A stretch of 64,000 nucleotides of DNA from Clostridiales bacterium. Lineage in GTDB: Bacteria > Bacillota > Clostridia > Lachnospirales > Lachnospiraceae. The notes beneath the pieces were generated by a model that saw only the letters and a list, made by a program, of their open reading frames with translations, was not told the origin of the DNA and did no database searches. Positions 8,609-16,282 of the stretch are shown here, in pieces (within the stretch, counting starts at the first letter, position 1; each line of letters begins with the position of its first letter). The DNA lies in NCBI GenBank assembly GCA_012522735.1, contig JAAYJU010000092.1, forward strand, positions 27,035 through 91,034, in the 5' to 3' direction. Position numbers and translations under genes: made by a program.

Positions 8609-8834
8609 TTTACATACATCGCTTTGCCAATAATAATATGAATGTAACGCACATTTTAAAACGTATACAAAATAAACACATATAGGTTCCCTGAACTAAA
8701 GAAGTTGGGGATATGGTTGTAAATAAATTATAACATATAAGAACATCCCCTTGCTTCAGTATGTATATAGGTATACCTCCTCCTTTAACAAAGGAACAAA
8801 ATATGATATCGATTTTAGAAATCTATAGGTGTAA

Positions 8835-9950
8835 CTAGCGATTACGTTTTTCTGCTATCTTTAAAGGCTTAGGTTTAGGTAATGTTTTCACATATAATTC
8901 TAGAAGGGCCTTGATGGTTTTATTAACAAAGCGTCTGGTTTCTTTATCAATGCCTCTAATATTTTTGATTGCCAAAGCTGCTTTCTTTTGCCAATCCTCT
9001 GTAAAATCACTGTAATTCACTAATCCCACGGATTCTATTACGCTATAAAGCGTTGTTACAAATAGCTCTCTTTTTTCTTCATCTATAGATGAAATCCACT
9101 GATTAATAACTCTATTAAAATGCTCTGCACCCTCTGTAATACCTTGGGCATATATAAAGCCATCTTTTTTGACAGACCAAGAAAAGGGATCATGTTGCAT
9201 AAACCAAAACTGCTTACTTTCTACTACAAGATAATCCTCCTGATGCTGCAGAAGCATTCCGACTAAAGAGGACTGAGGTAAGGTTTTGTGTATTCTATCT
9301 TTTATTCTTTTATATTTTTCACTTGAAAATACTTCATCTTTAAAGCCTGGACCGTCATGAGTGTATACACCTACAATACGGTCTTGTATAGAACTATGGC
9401 ACTCCATGGAAGAGTAAACGGCTATATTTCCTCCCTTAGAATGACCTCCCACCATAAGCCTATGGGAAAGCCGCTTGGCTACAGCATTTAAGTACGATAC
9501 TCCCTCCTGCTGTGCAGGTATGGGAGAAATAAATGCCATATTAAAGTCCTCTTTCCAACCAACAAAGGTTGTATCCGTACCTCGATAGGCAACATAAGCA
9601 GTTTCATCATCCAGCAGGTAGGTGACAGCCGCAAATTGCTTCTGCTCCACTATACTAAGGCTATCAACGAAAAAACACATACGAATATTTCGAAACCTTG
9701 GGCTCATTCCTAGAGCGAGTAAAAGCTTTTGATTCTTTTTAGGATATCGAACATTATGTAGCATTTTCTTAAAATGCTCTGCCATCAGCAAATCTGCAAT
9801 TCTCACGTGCGATTGTTCAGCATCAATCCCAGGTACGACATCATTAAAATTTATATAGGCAAATTGAGATAACACCAAGCTGTCTACCAGATTGAATTTA
9901 GTAGTATCAAAGTCATCCATTTGTGACTTAACATAATCTATTATATTCAT
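8835..9950 (-). CDS. DUF2974/Mbeg1-like alpha/beta-hydrolase
   Basis: 371 residues. The central block YVAYRGTDTTFVGWKEDFNMAF and the nucleophile elbow MVGGHSKGGNIAVY match lipase-like proteins of the DUF2974 family, common in Clostridia. The GHSKGG motif supplies the catalytic Ser. No signal peptide is seen, so it acts inside the cell, possibly on lipids or esters, but the substrate is unknown. The C-terminus is basic (KTLPKPKPLKIAEKRNR). An AGGAGGTTT site lies just before the ATG, and two tandem copies of the GGAGG/CCTCC leader element lie 40-110 bases upstream. No operon partner is visible. Confidence 0.8.
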   Translation of the reverse strand: MNIIDYVKSQMDDFDTTKFNLVDSLVLSQFAYINFNDVVPGIDAEQSHVRIADLLMAEHFKKMLHNVRYPKKNQKLLLALGMSPRFRNIRMCFFVDSLSIVEQKQFAAVTYLLDDETAYVAYRGTDTTFVGWKEDFNMAFISPIPAQQEGVSYLNAVAKRLSHRLMVGGHSKGGNIAVYSSMECHSSIQDRIVGVYTHDGPGFKDEVFSSEKYKRIKDRIHKTLPQSSLVGMLLQHQEDYLVVESKQFWFMQHDPFSWSVKKDGFIYAQGITEGAEHFNRVINQWISSIDEEKRELFVTTLYSVIESVGLVNYSDFTEDWQKKAALAIKNIRGIDKETRRFVNKTIKALLELYVKTLPKPKPLKIAEKRNR

Positions 9951-9953
9951 GCT

Positions 9954-10061
9954 AAACCTCCTGAATAAAGTAAATTCTTTTCAAAGCTTTCAACGGAGGT
10001 TTTAACCTCCTCGTATAGACTATATATTTTCATTGCTTATAACGGAGGTCTTAACATCCTC
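9954..10061 (-). promoter_or_regulatory. SD/anti-SD leader elements (copies 2 and 3) before the DUF2974 gene
   Basis: Two tandem copies of the leader element, read on the reverse strand: 10061-10035 and 10012-9986. In the nearer copy GGAGGTT and AACCTCC form a perfect palindrome, followed by GTTGAAAGC. Its AAACCTCC (plus-strand 9995-10002) is an exact 8-base complement of the gene's own ribosome site GGAGGTTT (plus-strand 9954-9961). Confidence 0.55.
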
Positions 10062-10132
10062 TTAAAAATAAACTCATATGCTATTTACAACTTAGGTTTT
10101 ATTCTCTTTAAAGGTAGATTAGTTAAAAAATA

Positions 10133-10225
10133 TTCATATCATTACCTTACATTTTTATTTTGCAAAATTCAAGTACAAGTAGAAAATATGTTGGGTTCTT
10201 ACATATATATGGTATAATCTGTATA
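10133..10225 (+). promoter_or_regulatory. Promoter region duplicated at 16.15-16.25 kb
   Basis: TTGGGT (10191-10196), 16-base spacer, TATAAT (10213-10218), leading into the P-loop gene. About 90 bases, including TACCTTACATTTTTAT and CATATATATGGTATAAT, reappear with small changes at 16151-16245 upstream of the LRR/GLUG gene. The shared block extends well upstream of the -35 box, so it may carry a common regulator site. Confidence 0.65.
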
Positions 10226-10277
10226 AAGTAGTGTTCATATGGTATTCAAAACGGGAACACGTATAGGAGGCTGTATA

Positions 10278-10754
10278 ATGTCTGGTATTTTTACACTAAA
10301 AGAAACCATTAACACCTTAGAGGCTATATTCGAAAGACATAAAGATGAAAGAATATATGTACTTGGGACTACGTGTTGTGGAAAGTCAACACTTATTTCA
10401 CAGATACAAAATTGCATTGATATGGATTCAATTGCTTTCATAGATATAACAGCTGAAGAATCGGCAATCATTAACCGAACACCATGGACCAAAGAAGTTG
10501 GAGATATGGTAGATAAGATAGTATATAGGAATGTAAAAATCCAGCCTGGCTTTCCCGTATTCGGAACTGTTATCGTAGATTGCGAAGTTGTCGTATATCT
10601 AGACATTAGCGATGACCTACTTGCTAAACACTGCGAAAAGCGTGGTGCAAGTTTTAATGATGCTAAGCAAATGAAGGAAGCAATAGAGGATGATTGGAAC
10701 AATCATAAAGCGCAAAATGATAAAATGTGTTATTACGTTATGATATTGGAATAG
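10278..10754 (+). CDS. Small P-loop NTPase (kinase-like), function unknown
   Basis: 158 residues from the ATG at 10278, chosen because AGGAGG lies 7 bases upstream; an earlier in-frame ATG at 10239 has no such site. The Walker A loop GTTCCGKST is at residues 30-38. A hydrophobic strand ending in Asp (TVIVDCEVVVYLDI) may act as Walker B, and a basic helix follows. The size and layout resemble nucleoside/shikimate-type small kinases, but no substrate motif is recognisable. Transcription probably starts from the duplicated promoter just upstream. It is followed by a hairpin terminator, so it is monocistronic. Confidence 0.65.
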   Translation: MSGIFTLKETINTLEAIFERHKDERIYVLGTTCCGKSTLISQIQNCIDMDSIAFIDITAEESAIINRTPWTKEVGDMVDKIVYRNVKIQPGFPVFGTVIVDCEVVVYLDISDDLLAKHCEKRGASFNDAKQMKEAIEDDWNNHKAQNDKMCYYVMILE

Positions 10755-10776
10755 TATTTATAACAGATAAATGTGT

Positions 10777-10808
10777 TTAAGGGATTATCCTCATAGATAA
10801 TTCCTTAA
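10777..10808. terminator. Hairpin between convergent genes
   Basis: TTAAGGGATTATC (10777-10789) pairs with GATAATTCCTTAA (10796-10808), 13 base pairs with one wobble. The region is AT-rich on both sides without a clean T-run. It lies between the convergent P-loop and HNH genes and could serve both. Confidence 0.55.
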
Positions 10809-10838
10809 TATATATTGCAATTCTTAGAATATAAAAAC

Positions 10839-11768
10839 TTATCCTAAATACACATTATCATTATGCCATACTAAATAATCTGGATCTGGTAACTGCTCTG
10901 TTCTATCAGGCAATATAATAAGTCTACTCCCATGATGTGAATAGTACTCTTTTCCATTTCCAAAATCCTCTTTGATGCGTCGACTCACTTCAATATTATA
11001 TTTCTTATCAATTGTCATATATCCTCGATCAAATAATGTATGTATGTCTCTCCTAAGAAGAATACCATTATTAATCTCATGAGGGCCATCAAGACTATAT
11101 GGCTTAATATGTGCAGCCTCTAATACCGGTAAGGTTTTCTCACCAGTCACTGCACACCTTCTATGATAAGCCTCGGTAATTAGAACCTTGAATGATCCTT
11201 GGCCTAATCTTGGCTTTATTATTTGCTCATTCCCATATCTACTATAATCGGAATTTTCTTTAATAATATTATCACTATAATTTTGAGTATATATTTTATC
11301 TTGTACTTGATTAAATAATAACCTTCCGTAATATTCAGAGGTATCATATGTCTTACCTTGTACTATACTACTACTCCAATTATCCGGAACAGGAATCCAA
11401 TCTTCTTCATCTAGATAAAAAGGCATGGACAATATGATACACCCTATCTGTGGATCTGGGTCGGAAATTCGATTTGTCTTTTTGTATTTATAGATTCGGC
11501 TGTTTAGTTCCAAATGATTATATGCACCATTAGCCATACCAAAAGCTTCCCAGGCCAATGAAGATGGTAATAGTATATATTTCAGGAATAATCCACCACC
11601 TACAATATAATTTCTTGGACTATGTAATTTGAATAAGAATAATTCCCCTTCATTTAATGCTTTAAAATTCGTTTTTCCTCCCGGCTTCCAGAAATTAATC
11701 TCATCACAGTTAGCTTGCCTTAATGTCATATACCAGTCATAATCAGTAATACCAACATACATTCTCAT
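10839..11768 (-). CDS. HNH endonuclease with PUA/EVE-like N-terminal domain
   Basis: 309 residues. The N-terminal half (MYVGITDYDWY, then EINFWKPGG, GELFLFKL, NYIVGGGLF) resembles PUA-superfold (EVE/SRA-like) modules that read modified bases. The C-terminal half has a compact HNH nuclease: CAVTG, LEAAHIKPYSLDG, NGILLRRDIHTLFDRGYMTID. This domain order occurs in modification-dependent (type IV-like) restriction enzymes. I infer that role from the domains; the substrate base is unknown. It lies next to a NERD/zinc-finger protein on the same strand, 165 bases apart, which may form a small defence island. The ribosome site is weak. Confidence 0.72.
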   Translation of the reverse strand: MRMYVGITDYDWYMTLRQANCDEINFWKPGGKTNFKALNEGELFLFKLHSPRNYIVGGGLFLKYILLPSSLAWEAFGMANGAYNHLELNSRIYKYKKTNRISDPDPQIGCIILSMPFYLDEEDWIPVPDNWSSSIVQGKTYDTSEYYGRLLFNQVQDKIYTQNYSDNIIKENSDYSRYGNEQIIKPRLGQGSFKVLITEAYHRRCAVTGEKTLPVLEAAHIKPYSLDGPHEINNGILLRRDIHTLFDRGYMTIDKKYNIEVSRRIKEDFGNGKEYYSHHGSRLIILPDRTEQLPDPDYLVWHNDNVYLG

Positions 11769-11932
11769 ATTCTATCACCGGCTTTCAAAAACATTAATTT
11801 TATATAGCTTTCTATATTAGTTTTATGAGATATAAGGAAATTATATATTGCTTTATTTACATCTTTAATAGAATTAGTTAAACGAAATTCAACTCTATCA
11901 GAATCAAAATTAGCTATACAGTTAATAATAAC

Positions 11933-12661
11933 TTATTTGTTATTCGTATACCTGCATTTGGGGTAATTACTACATCCTGTAAAGACTCCATATCTTCCAC
12001 GCCTTTGCACAAGTCTTCCTCCACACTTTGGGCAAACTCCCTGCGCAATTTTAAGATTATTATCTCTAACTTTAGTTCTTATTTGATTCACATGCTCTTT
12101 TTTTGCATCTTTATTTGTAACATTCGCCAAACGAATTTTTGTGACTATACCATCTAATTCATGCTCAGTAAATTTAATATCTGAGTAACTCTTAATTGTC
12201 CTACCTAATTGACCTGTGTATACAACAGGCTTACTTGTCTTTACCTTTATATCACTGTTTATTGAAAAAACTACTATCGGTATAAATTTATCTTCTGGAA
12301 TATCTAGAGTTGCTACTAATGCTTTTACATGCGCATAATTCTGCTTTAATGGATTTCTGAATCTATATTTCTTACCATACATATTCTTAGTCCATTGATC
12401 TGCATATTCATTTCCTGTAATCCAACCCTTATAGTTCTTTGTTTCAATAACAAATATCCCATATACAGAAACAACGATATGATCAATTTGAGTTGTCCCA
12501 TATTCCGTTCTAAGCATAATGTTGTTTAATATTTTATATTGATCAATGGGAAGTCCCGAAAGCATGGTCGCAACTACTCTCTCTCCAAAATAACCCTTTA
12601 TCTGAGGCAAAAAGATTACATACAAAATACTAATTATAAATAATATAATTAAAAATTCCAT
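11933..12661 (-). CDS. NERD-domain protein with topoisomerase-type C4 zinc finger
   Basis: 242 residues. An N-terminal membrane helix (residues 2-22) is followed by a NERD nuclease-related domain: [34 protein letters not shown] (the D...E-T-K catalytic-type core near 58-78). The C-terminus has one zinc finger, [21 protein letters not shown] plus CRY, as in the tail of topoisomerase I. The family is thought to process DNA, but precise roles are unknown. GGGGAAG precedes the ATG. A promoter with TTGTGT and TATAAT lies about 110 bases upstream. Confidence 0.82.
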   Translation of the reverse strand: MEFLIILFIISILYVIFLPQIKGYFGERVVATMLSGLPIDQYKILNNIMLRTEYGTTQIDHIVVSVYGIFVIETKNYKGWITGNEYADQWTKNMYGKKYRFRNPLKQNYAHVKALVATLDIPEDKFIPIVVFSINSDIKVKTSKPVVYTGQLGRTIKSYSDIKFTEHELDGIVTKIRLANVTNKDAKKEHVNQIRTKVRDNNLKIAQGVCPKCGGRLVQRRGRYGVFTGCSNYPKCRYTNNK

Positions 12662-12769
12662 GCTTTCTTCCCCTTATTCATTCAACTTGCCACCCAAATA
12701 TATTATTTAATACCACGCTCGTTAAATGTCACTTTTTATAAAAAATTGTATAATATAATTATATTTACT

Positions 12770-12798
12770 ATTATAAGGGATTTCTCAAGTAAACACAA
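12770..12798 (-). promoter_or_regulatory. Promoter for the NERD gene
   Basis: On the reverse strand TTGTGT (12798-12793) and TATAAT (12775-12770) are separated by 17 bases, about 110 bases before the NERD start. Spacing is ideal and the -10 box is consensus. Confidence 0.5.
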
Positions 12799-12825
12799 TT
12801 GGAAATAGCCATTGCAATACCATAT

Positions 12826-12957
12826 TTATAGCCTATCAAAAATCCCCACAACCTCTTCCACGAATTCACACCTATTCTGCTCATTGCTCAGGCGCATCCT
12901 CAAAACACCTTCTGTTATATAGCCCCTAGCAAGGGCTGTCATTAAATTGGCAGTCAT
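12826..12957 (-). CDS. Small ORF (43 aa) coupled to the EAL gene by TAATG
   Basis: Its ATG (12957-12955) overlaps the stop codon of the PAS-GGDEF-EAL gene in the arrangement TAATG, a classic translational-coupling junction. The peptide starts MTANLMTALARGYITEG and continues with a charged amphipathic stretch rich in Glu and Val, ending VGIFDRL. No family is recognised. It could be a small modulator of the c-di-GMP enzyme or a chance frame; GC content is higher than in the intergenic DNA around it, which favours coding. It has no ribosome site of its own other than the coupling. Confidence 0.4.
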   Translation of the reverse strand: MTANLMTALARGYITEGVLRMRLSNEQNRCEFVEEVVGIFDRL

Positions 12958-15047
12958 TATATATGATTTTTTTCTTTTAGTATTGCAATTGCCGCATCTT
13001 CATCTAGTGGCTTACTAATCAGATATCCTTGGATTTTGTCGCATTTATATTTTTCCAAATACAATCTCTGCTCTTCATATTCTACTCCTTCAGCCACCAC
13101 ACAATGACCTAGCTTGTGTGCCATTGAAATAATAACGCCAGTGATAGCCTCCTCCTCCTTAAGTAAAAGGAGCTTGTCAATAAAGTATTTATCAATTTTA
13201 AGGCAGCTTATATTTAACTCCCTCTCTCTCGCTAAGGAGGAATACCCTGTCCCAAAATCATCGATAGCTATACGTATGCCGTAGCTCTTAAGCTCTCCTA
13301 AAATACGGTTTATTTCCTGGTAGTTATCAACAAATAAGGACTCTGTGATCTCAAGCCCAACATTTTCAGGATTCACATTCATATCTGCGATAATATCAAA
13401 TAAGTCCCTGTTGAATTCTTCTCTTAGCAGTTGTATCGATGATACATTAATAGACATGTTAATCCCTCTATAGCCGCAATTTCTTAGCCTATTCAAAAAA
13501 CCAAATGCTTTAATAATAATTTTTTGACCAATTGGAATTATAAGCTTCGTTTTTTCTGCTAATGGTATGAATTCCAAGGGTGATACAAAGCCTAGCTTGT
13601 CACTTTTTAGTCTAGCTAAGGCCTCAAATCCACATATCTGATTTGATTTCAGATCCAAAATTGGCTGATATTGCAGATATAGTCCTCCATCGCTTTCGTC
13701 CGATTCGACTAGCATAAGCTCCTTTATAATATCCTCTTCACGCATAATTTCTGCTTCCATATCCTTATCAAAAAAACAAAACCCTAAGCTATTATTAATA
13801 TGATAAATCGCCTTTTCGGATGCGTTCAGAAGATTTTTTAATATTTGCCCTACATCATGCTTATTATCCGCATCTATTTCAACAATACCTATACCACTAC
13901 CTAATCCCTCTGCCGCAAATATAGTTCCTAACGTCTTATCAATCTCTTCACAAAATACAATCAACTCATCTTTATCTCTATAATCTTTTATATAGAATAC
14001 GAATCGATTTTCATATGTATTAAATAATTTGCGTTTGTCGGTACAGAGCAAGCTAAGTGCTTTTGCGACTTTTTTAATCACTTCCTGGCTATAATGAAAT
14101 CCATATGTCAAGCTCAATCTTTGGACAGCGCTTAAGTTAATACCTATAAGTGCTCTCTTATTCGTAGTTATCAATTCTGCATCATTAGCCAATAAGTTTT
14201 CTAAATATCTACGGTTATAAAGGCCTGTCCATTGGTCATGTTCATTGTTGTATCTAAGGTTGTTTTCAATCTCTTTCCTATCAGAAATATCAAGTATAAT
14301 ACCCTCAAGTGCTTCTACATCCCCTAGTTCGCTATAGATTCCTTGTCCCATCTCCAGAACCCATTTTCGCTCTCCATTAGCTGTTACAATCTCATATTCA
14401 TATCTAAAAGGCAGTCTCTCACCAAGTATACGCTCCCATTCATTCCGAAGTGTTTCACGATACTTGGGTAAGATTATATCATTGTACGAAAGCCTTCTGT
14501 TATATAAAAGATCATCTGAGGTATATCCGGTCAATTGATAACAGCCTGCTGAAACAAATTGCATCGTCCAGTGGCAGTCATAATTACATTTATAGGCCAT
14601 ACCTGGGAGATTTGATAAAAGAACTGATTTACTTCTCTCACTCTCTAGTAGCTCCCTTTCTAATCTTTTACGTTCTGTGATATCCTGTACCAAACATATT
14701 TGGTTATTCATGTGTTCATCTGATAATGTCAGTGAAGCCACAACCATATCTACCCATACGATGGAGCCATCCGGTTTTATATACCTTTTCTCCATCGAAT
14801 AGCTTTTAATTTCACCAGATTGAAGCTTATTAAAATTACTGATATCTTCCTCCACATCATCCGGGTGTGTGATCTTAATCCAACCTATCTTAATAAGTTC
14901 CTCCTTAGTTCTCCCTGTAATCTGTTGAAATATCTGATTTATGCTAACAAAGTTATTGTTGACATCATCGGCACTGCTGTATGTAATAGCTATACCTATC
15001 GGTGCCTGTTGAAAAATCGTATCATATGTTAAACCCTTTACAGTCAT
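12957..15047 (-). CDS. PAS-PAS-GGDEF-EAL protein, likely c-di-GMP phosphodiesterase
   Basis: 696 residues. Two PAS domains (about 8-125 and 140-258) are each closed by a DIT/DIS-E/DRK linker. A GGDEF domain (about 262-425) follows in which the signature is YENRF, so cyclase activity is unlikely. The EAL domain (about 440-690) keeps its catalytic set: FEALARL, SINVSS, LEITES, IDDFGTGYSSL, LKIDKYF, AEGVE..Q. It should therefore hydrolyse c-di-GMP to pGpG in response to a ligand bound by the PAS domains. No membrane helix is seen, so it is cytosolic. TTGGAGGAAG precedes the ATG. An HD-GYP remnant lies directly upstream and a TAATG-coupled small frame directly downstream. Confidence 0.9.
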   Translation of the reverse strand: MTVKGLTYDTIFQQAPIGIAITYSSADDVNNNFVSINQIFQQITGRTKEELIKIGWIKITHPDDVEEDISNFNKLQSGEIKSYSMEKRYIKPDGSIVWVDMVVASLTLSDEHMNNQICLVQDITERKRLERELLESERSKSVLLSNLPGMAYKCNYDCHWTMQFVSAGCYQLTGYTSDDLLYNRRLSYNDIILPKYRETLRNEWERILGERLPFRYEYEIVTANGERKWVLEMGQGIYSELGDVEALEGIILDISDRKEIENNLRYNNEHDQWTGLYNRRYLENLLANDAELITTNKRALIGINLSAVQRLSLTYGFHYSQEVIKKVAKALSLLCTDKRKLFNTYENRFVFYIKDYRDKDELIVFCEEIDKTLGTIFAAEGLGSGIGIVEIDADNKHDVGQILKNLLNASEKAIYHINNSLGFCFFDKDMEAEIMREEDIIKELMLVESDESDGGLYLQYQPILDLKSNQICGFEALARLKSDKLGFVSPLEFIPLAEKTKLIIPIGQKIIIKAFGFLNRLRNCGYRGINMSINVSSIQLLREEFNRDLFDIIADMNVNPENVGLEITESLFVDNYQEINRILGELKSYGIRIAIDDFGTGYSSLARERELNISCLKIDKYFIDKLLLLKEEEAITGVIISMAHKLGHCVVAEGVEYEEQRLYLEKYKCDKIQGYLISKPLDEDAAIAILKEKNHI

Positions 15048-15079
15048 AGTCTTCCTCCAATATTAATTCATTACCCTTT

Positions 15080-15208
15080 CTAATATAGATACCAGATCTT
15101 GAGGATATTAGGATATCCACTTCCATCGAGGCGTTCATGGTGCTGTTCAACAAGATCCATATACTCCTTAGGAAGTTGATAACCTTCAAAAGCAACGGCC
15201 CCCAATTC
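15080..15208 (-). pseudogene. HD-GYP domain fragment
   Basis: A reverse-strand stretch of 42 codons bounded by stops on both sides reads EGYQLPKEYMDLVEQHHERLDG followed by SGYP. HHERLDGSGYP is the core of the HD-GYP c-di-GMP phosphodiesterase domain, and the preceding residues match the helix that normally leads to it. The domain is cut right after GYP and there is no start codon with a ribosome site, so this is a dead fragment. It lies just upstream of the EAL gene. Confidence 0.72.
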
Positions 15209-15451
15209 CTAAATTATTAAGCTTTCGTCGTCATTAAAAAATAGATATCTCTATTCTATATTATTTAGTTTATTTTCGCAAACTACGAAACCATAATATG
15301 CACATATTTTTACAGGAAAATCAATACATTGCCTTGCTTATCTACAATGGGAAATAAGTGGTATTAGAATAAATGGGTGGGATCTTTCTCAGAAATAGTA
15401 TTGAATAAATATATTAATTACTAAAAATAAGATACTTAAGAGAAAATTATT

Positions 15452-15526
15452 ATGTTGAGATTTTATTATATTATGTTTCCAGCTATTATATTCAATATTT
15501 ACTATCTACCATTGATGTGATACATA
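15452..15526 (+). pseudogene. 5' fragment of a plsC paralogue
   Basis: 75 bases match the first 25 codons of plsC at 7862 with 6 differences (about 92% identity). Five of the six base changes, in four codons, leave the amino acid unchanged. The sixth turns Trp23 (TGG) into TGA. After TACATA the similarity stops. The upstream bases (TAAGAG, ATTATT) also resemble the plsC leader. This is the stump of a second plsC that diverged while under protein-level selection and was later truncated. A 22-residue hydrophobic peptide could still be made. Confidence 0.8.
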
Positions 15527-15567
15527 TCCATATAACACACCTCTTAAATATTAGTATTTAATAACCA

Positions 15568-16134
15568 TCAATCCATATACCAATATGAATTAAACTTATG
15601 TAGATAAGTCTTAGCTCCCTTTGGCATCTGAGTTATTGCATTAAATATATTATAGTAATCTCCCACACCGCCACTAATTGATATGGCCCCAAACACACCT
15701 AAAAAATCAAGAGAGGGAAATATCATTGCAATTGTATATGGTATAAATCCAAATATCACATTAGGCAACAAGGACATAAAAATGAAGCGTCCTTTACTCA
15801 TTGATTCAGGTCCTGTAACAAACAACATCCCTTTTCTCCAATATGTATATAGATATACCTCTTCCTTAAAGCATATACCATGTAATAGCTCATGAGGGAA
15901 TAATATCAGAAGGGTTATCATAGCTCCTGCCATAAGGCTAGTAGTTGAAACCTTGGCACGCAATAAGAATAAGCCTAGAAAAATCGCTGCAATTACAAGA
16001 GCTAATAGATTAAAAAATATAGCCATTTTCTTAGGGTCATTAAATTCCTTAAATTTCACCGCTCCTGGCTTGTGTTCCTTGCATGGAAGTGATTCCATAT
16101 CCCCGTTAAATTTTCCATTATAGATTAGTTTCAT
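15568..16134 (-). CDS. DUF3267 putative zincin membrane peptidase
   Basis: 188 residues from the ATG at 16134, chosen because AAGGAGG lies 6 bases upstream; the longer frame to 16155 has its ATG upstream of that site. Four hydrophobic segments are visible. The second ends in LLILFPHELLHGICF, an HExxH zinc-protease motif at the membrane edge, which is the mark of the DUF3267 family. A later GGVGDYYNIFNA may provide a further ligand. The family resembles site-2-type membrane proteases, but its substrate is unknown. It stands alone, divergent from the LRR/GLUG gene. Confidence 0.8.
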   Translation of the reverse strand: MKLIYNGKFNGDMESLPCKEHKPGAVKFKEFNDPKKMAIFFNLLALVIAAIFLGLFLLRAKVSTTSLMAGAMITLLILFPHELLHGICFKEEVYLYTYWRKGMLFVTGPESMSKGRFIFMSLLPNVIFGFIPYTIAMIFPSLDFLGVFGAISISGGVGDYYNIFNAITQMPKGAKTYLHKFNSYWYMD

Positions 16135-16150
16135 ATATGCCTCCTTATAG

Positions 16151-16245
16151 TTCATATCAATACCTTACATTTTTATACCAGAAATTTCAAGTGCAAACAG
16201 AAAAATATGTTTGCTTCTTCCATATATATGGTATAATTCATATTG
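16151..16245 (+). promoter_or_regulatory. Promoter region, second copy of the 10.13 kb block
   Basis: TTTGCT (16210-16215), 16-base spacer, TATAAT (16232-16237). The flanking 90 bases match 10133-10225 with scattered changes, including a palindrome CCATATATATGG between the -35 and -10 boxes (one arm base differs in the other copy). It drives the LRR/GLUG gene at 16283. Confidence 0.65.
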
Positions 16246-16282
16246 TAATATCGCAAATCATGGACATAAAGGGGGACTTTAT

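Larger units (their letters stand above)
15048..15567. other. 520-base gap with two gene stumps
   Basis: Apart from the HD-GYP fragment (15080-15208, reverse) and the plsC fragment (15452-15526, forward), the gap is AT-rich. I see no further frame, RNA or clear terminator in it. Two stumps in opposite orientation suggest that this is a deletion/rearrangement scar. Confidence 0.5.

Noticed and set aside
8609..8834. AAAGGAGGAGG on the reverse strand as the start of a small gene
   Set aside because: No start codon at a usable distance and only very short frames follow.
10235..10702. Reverse-strand 155-codon frame over the P-loop gene
   Set aside because: Mirror frame of a gene with a clear Walker A motif and a strong ribosome site.
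12799..12823. Third copy of the leader hairpin from 25.6/26.1 kb (AATAGCCATTGCAAT)
   Set aside because: Only one arm-like stretch matches; there is no short frame, partner arm or following gene start in the right place.
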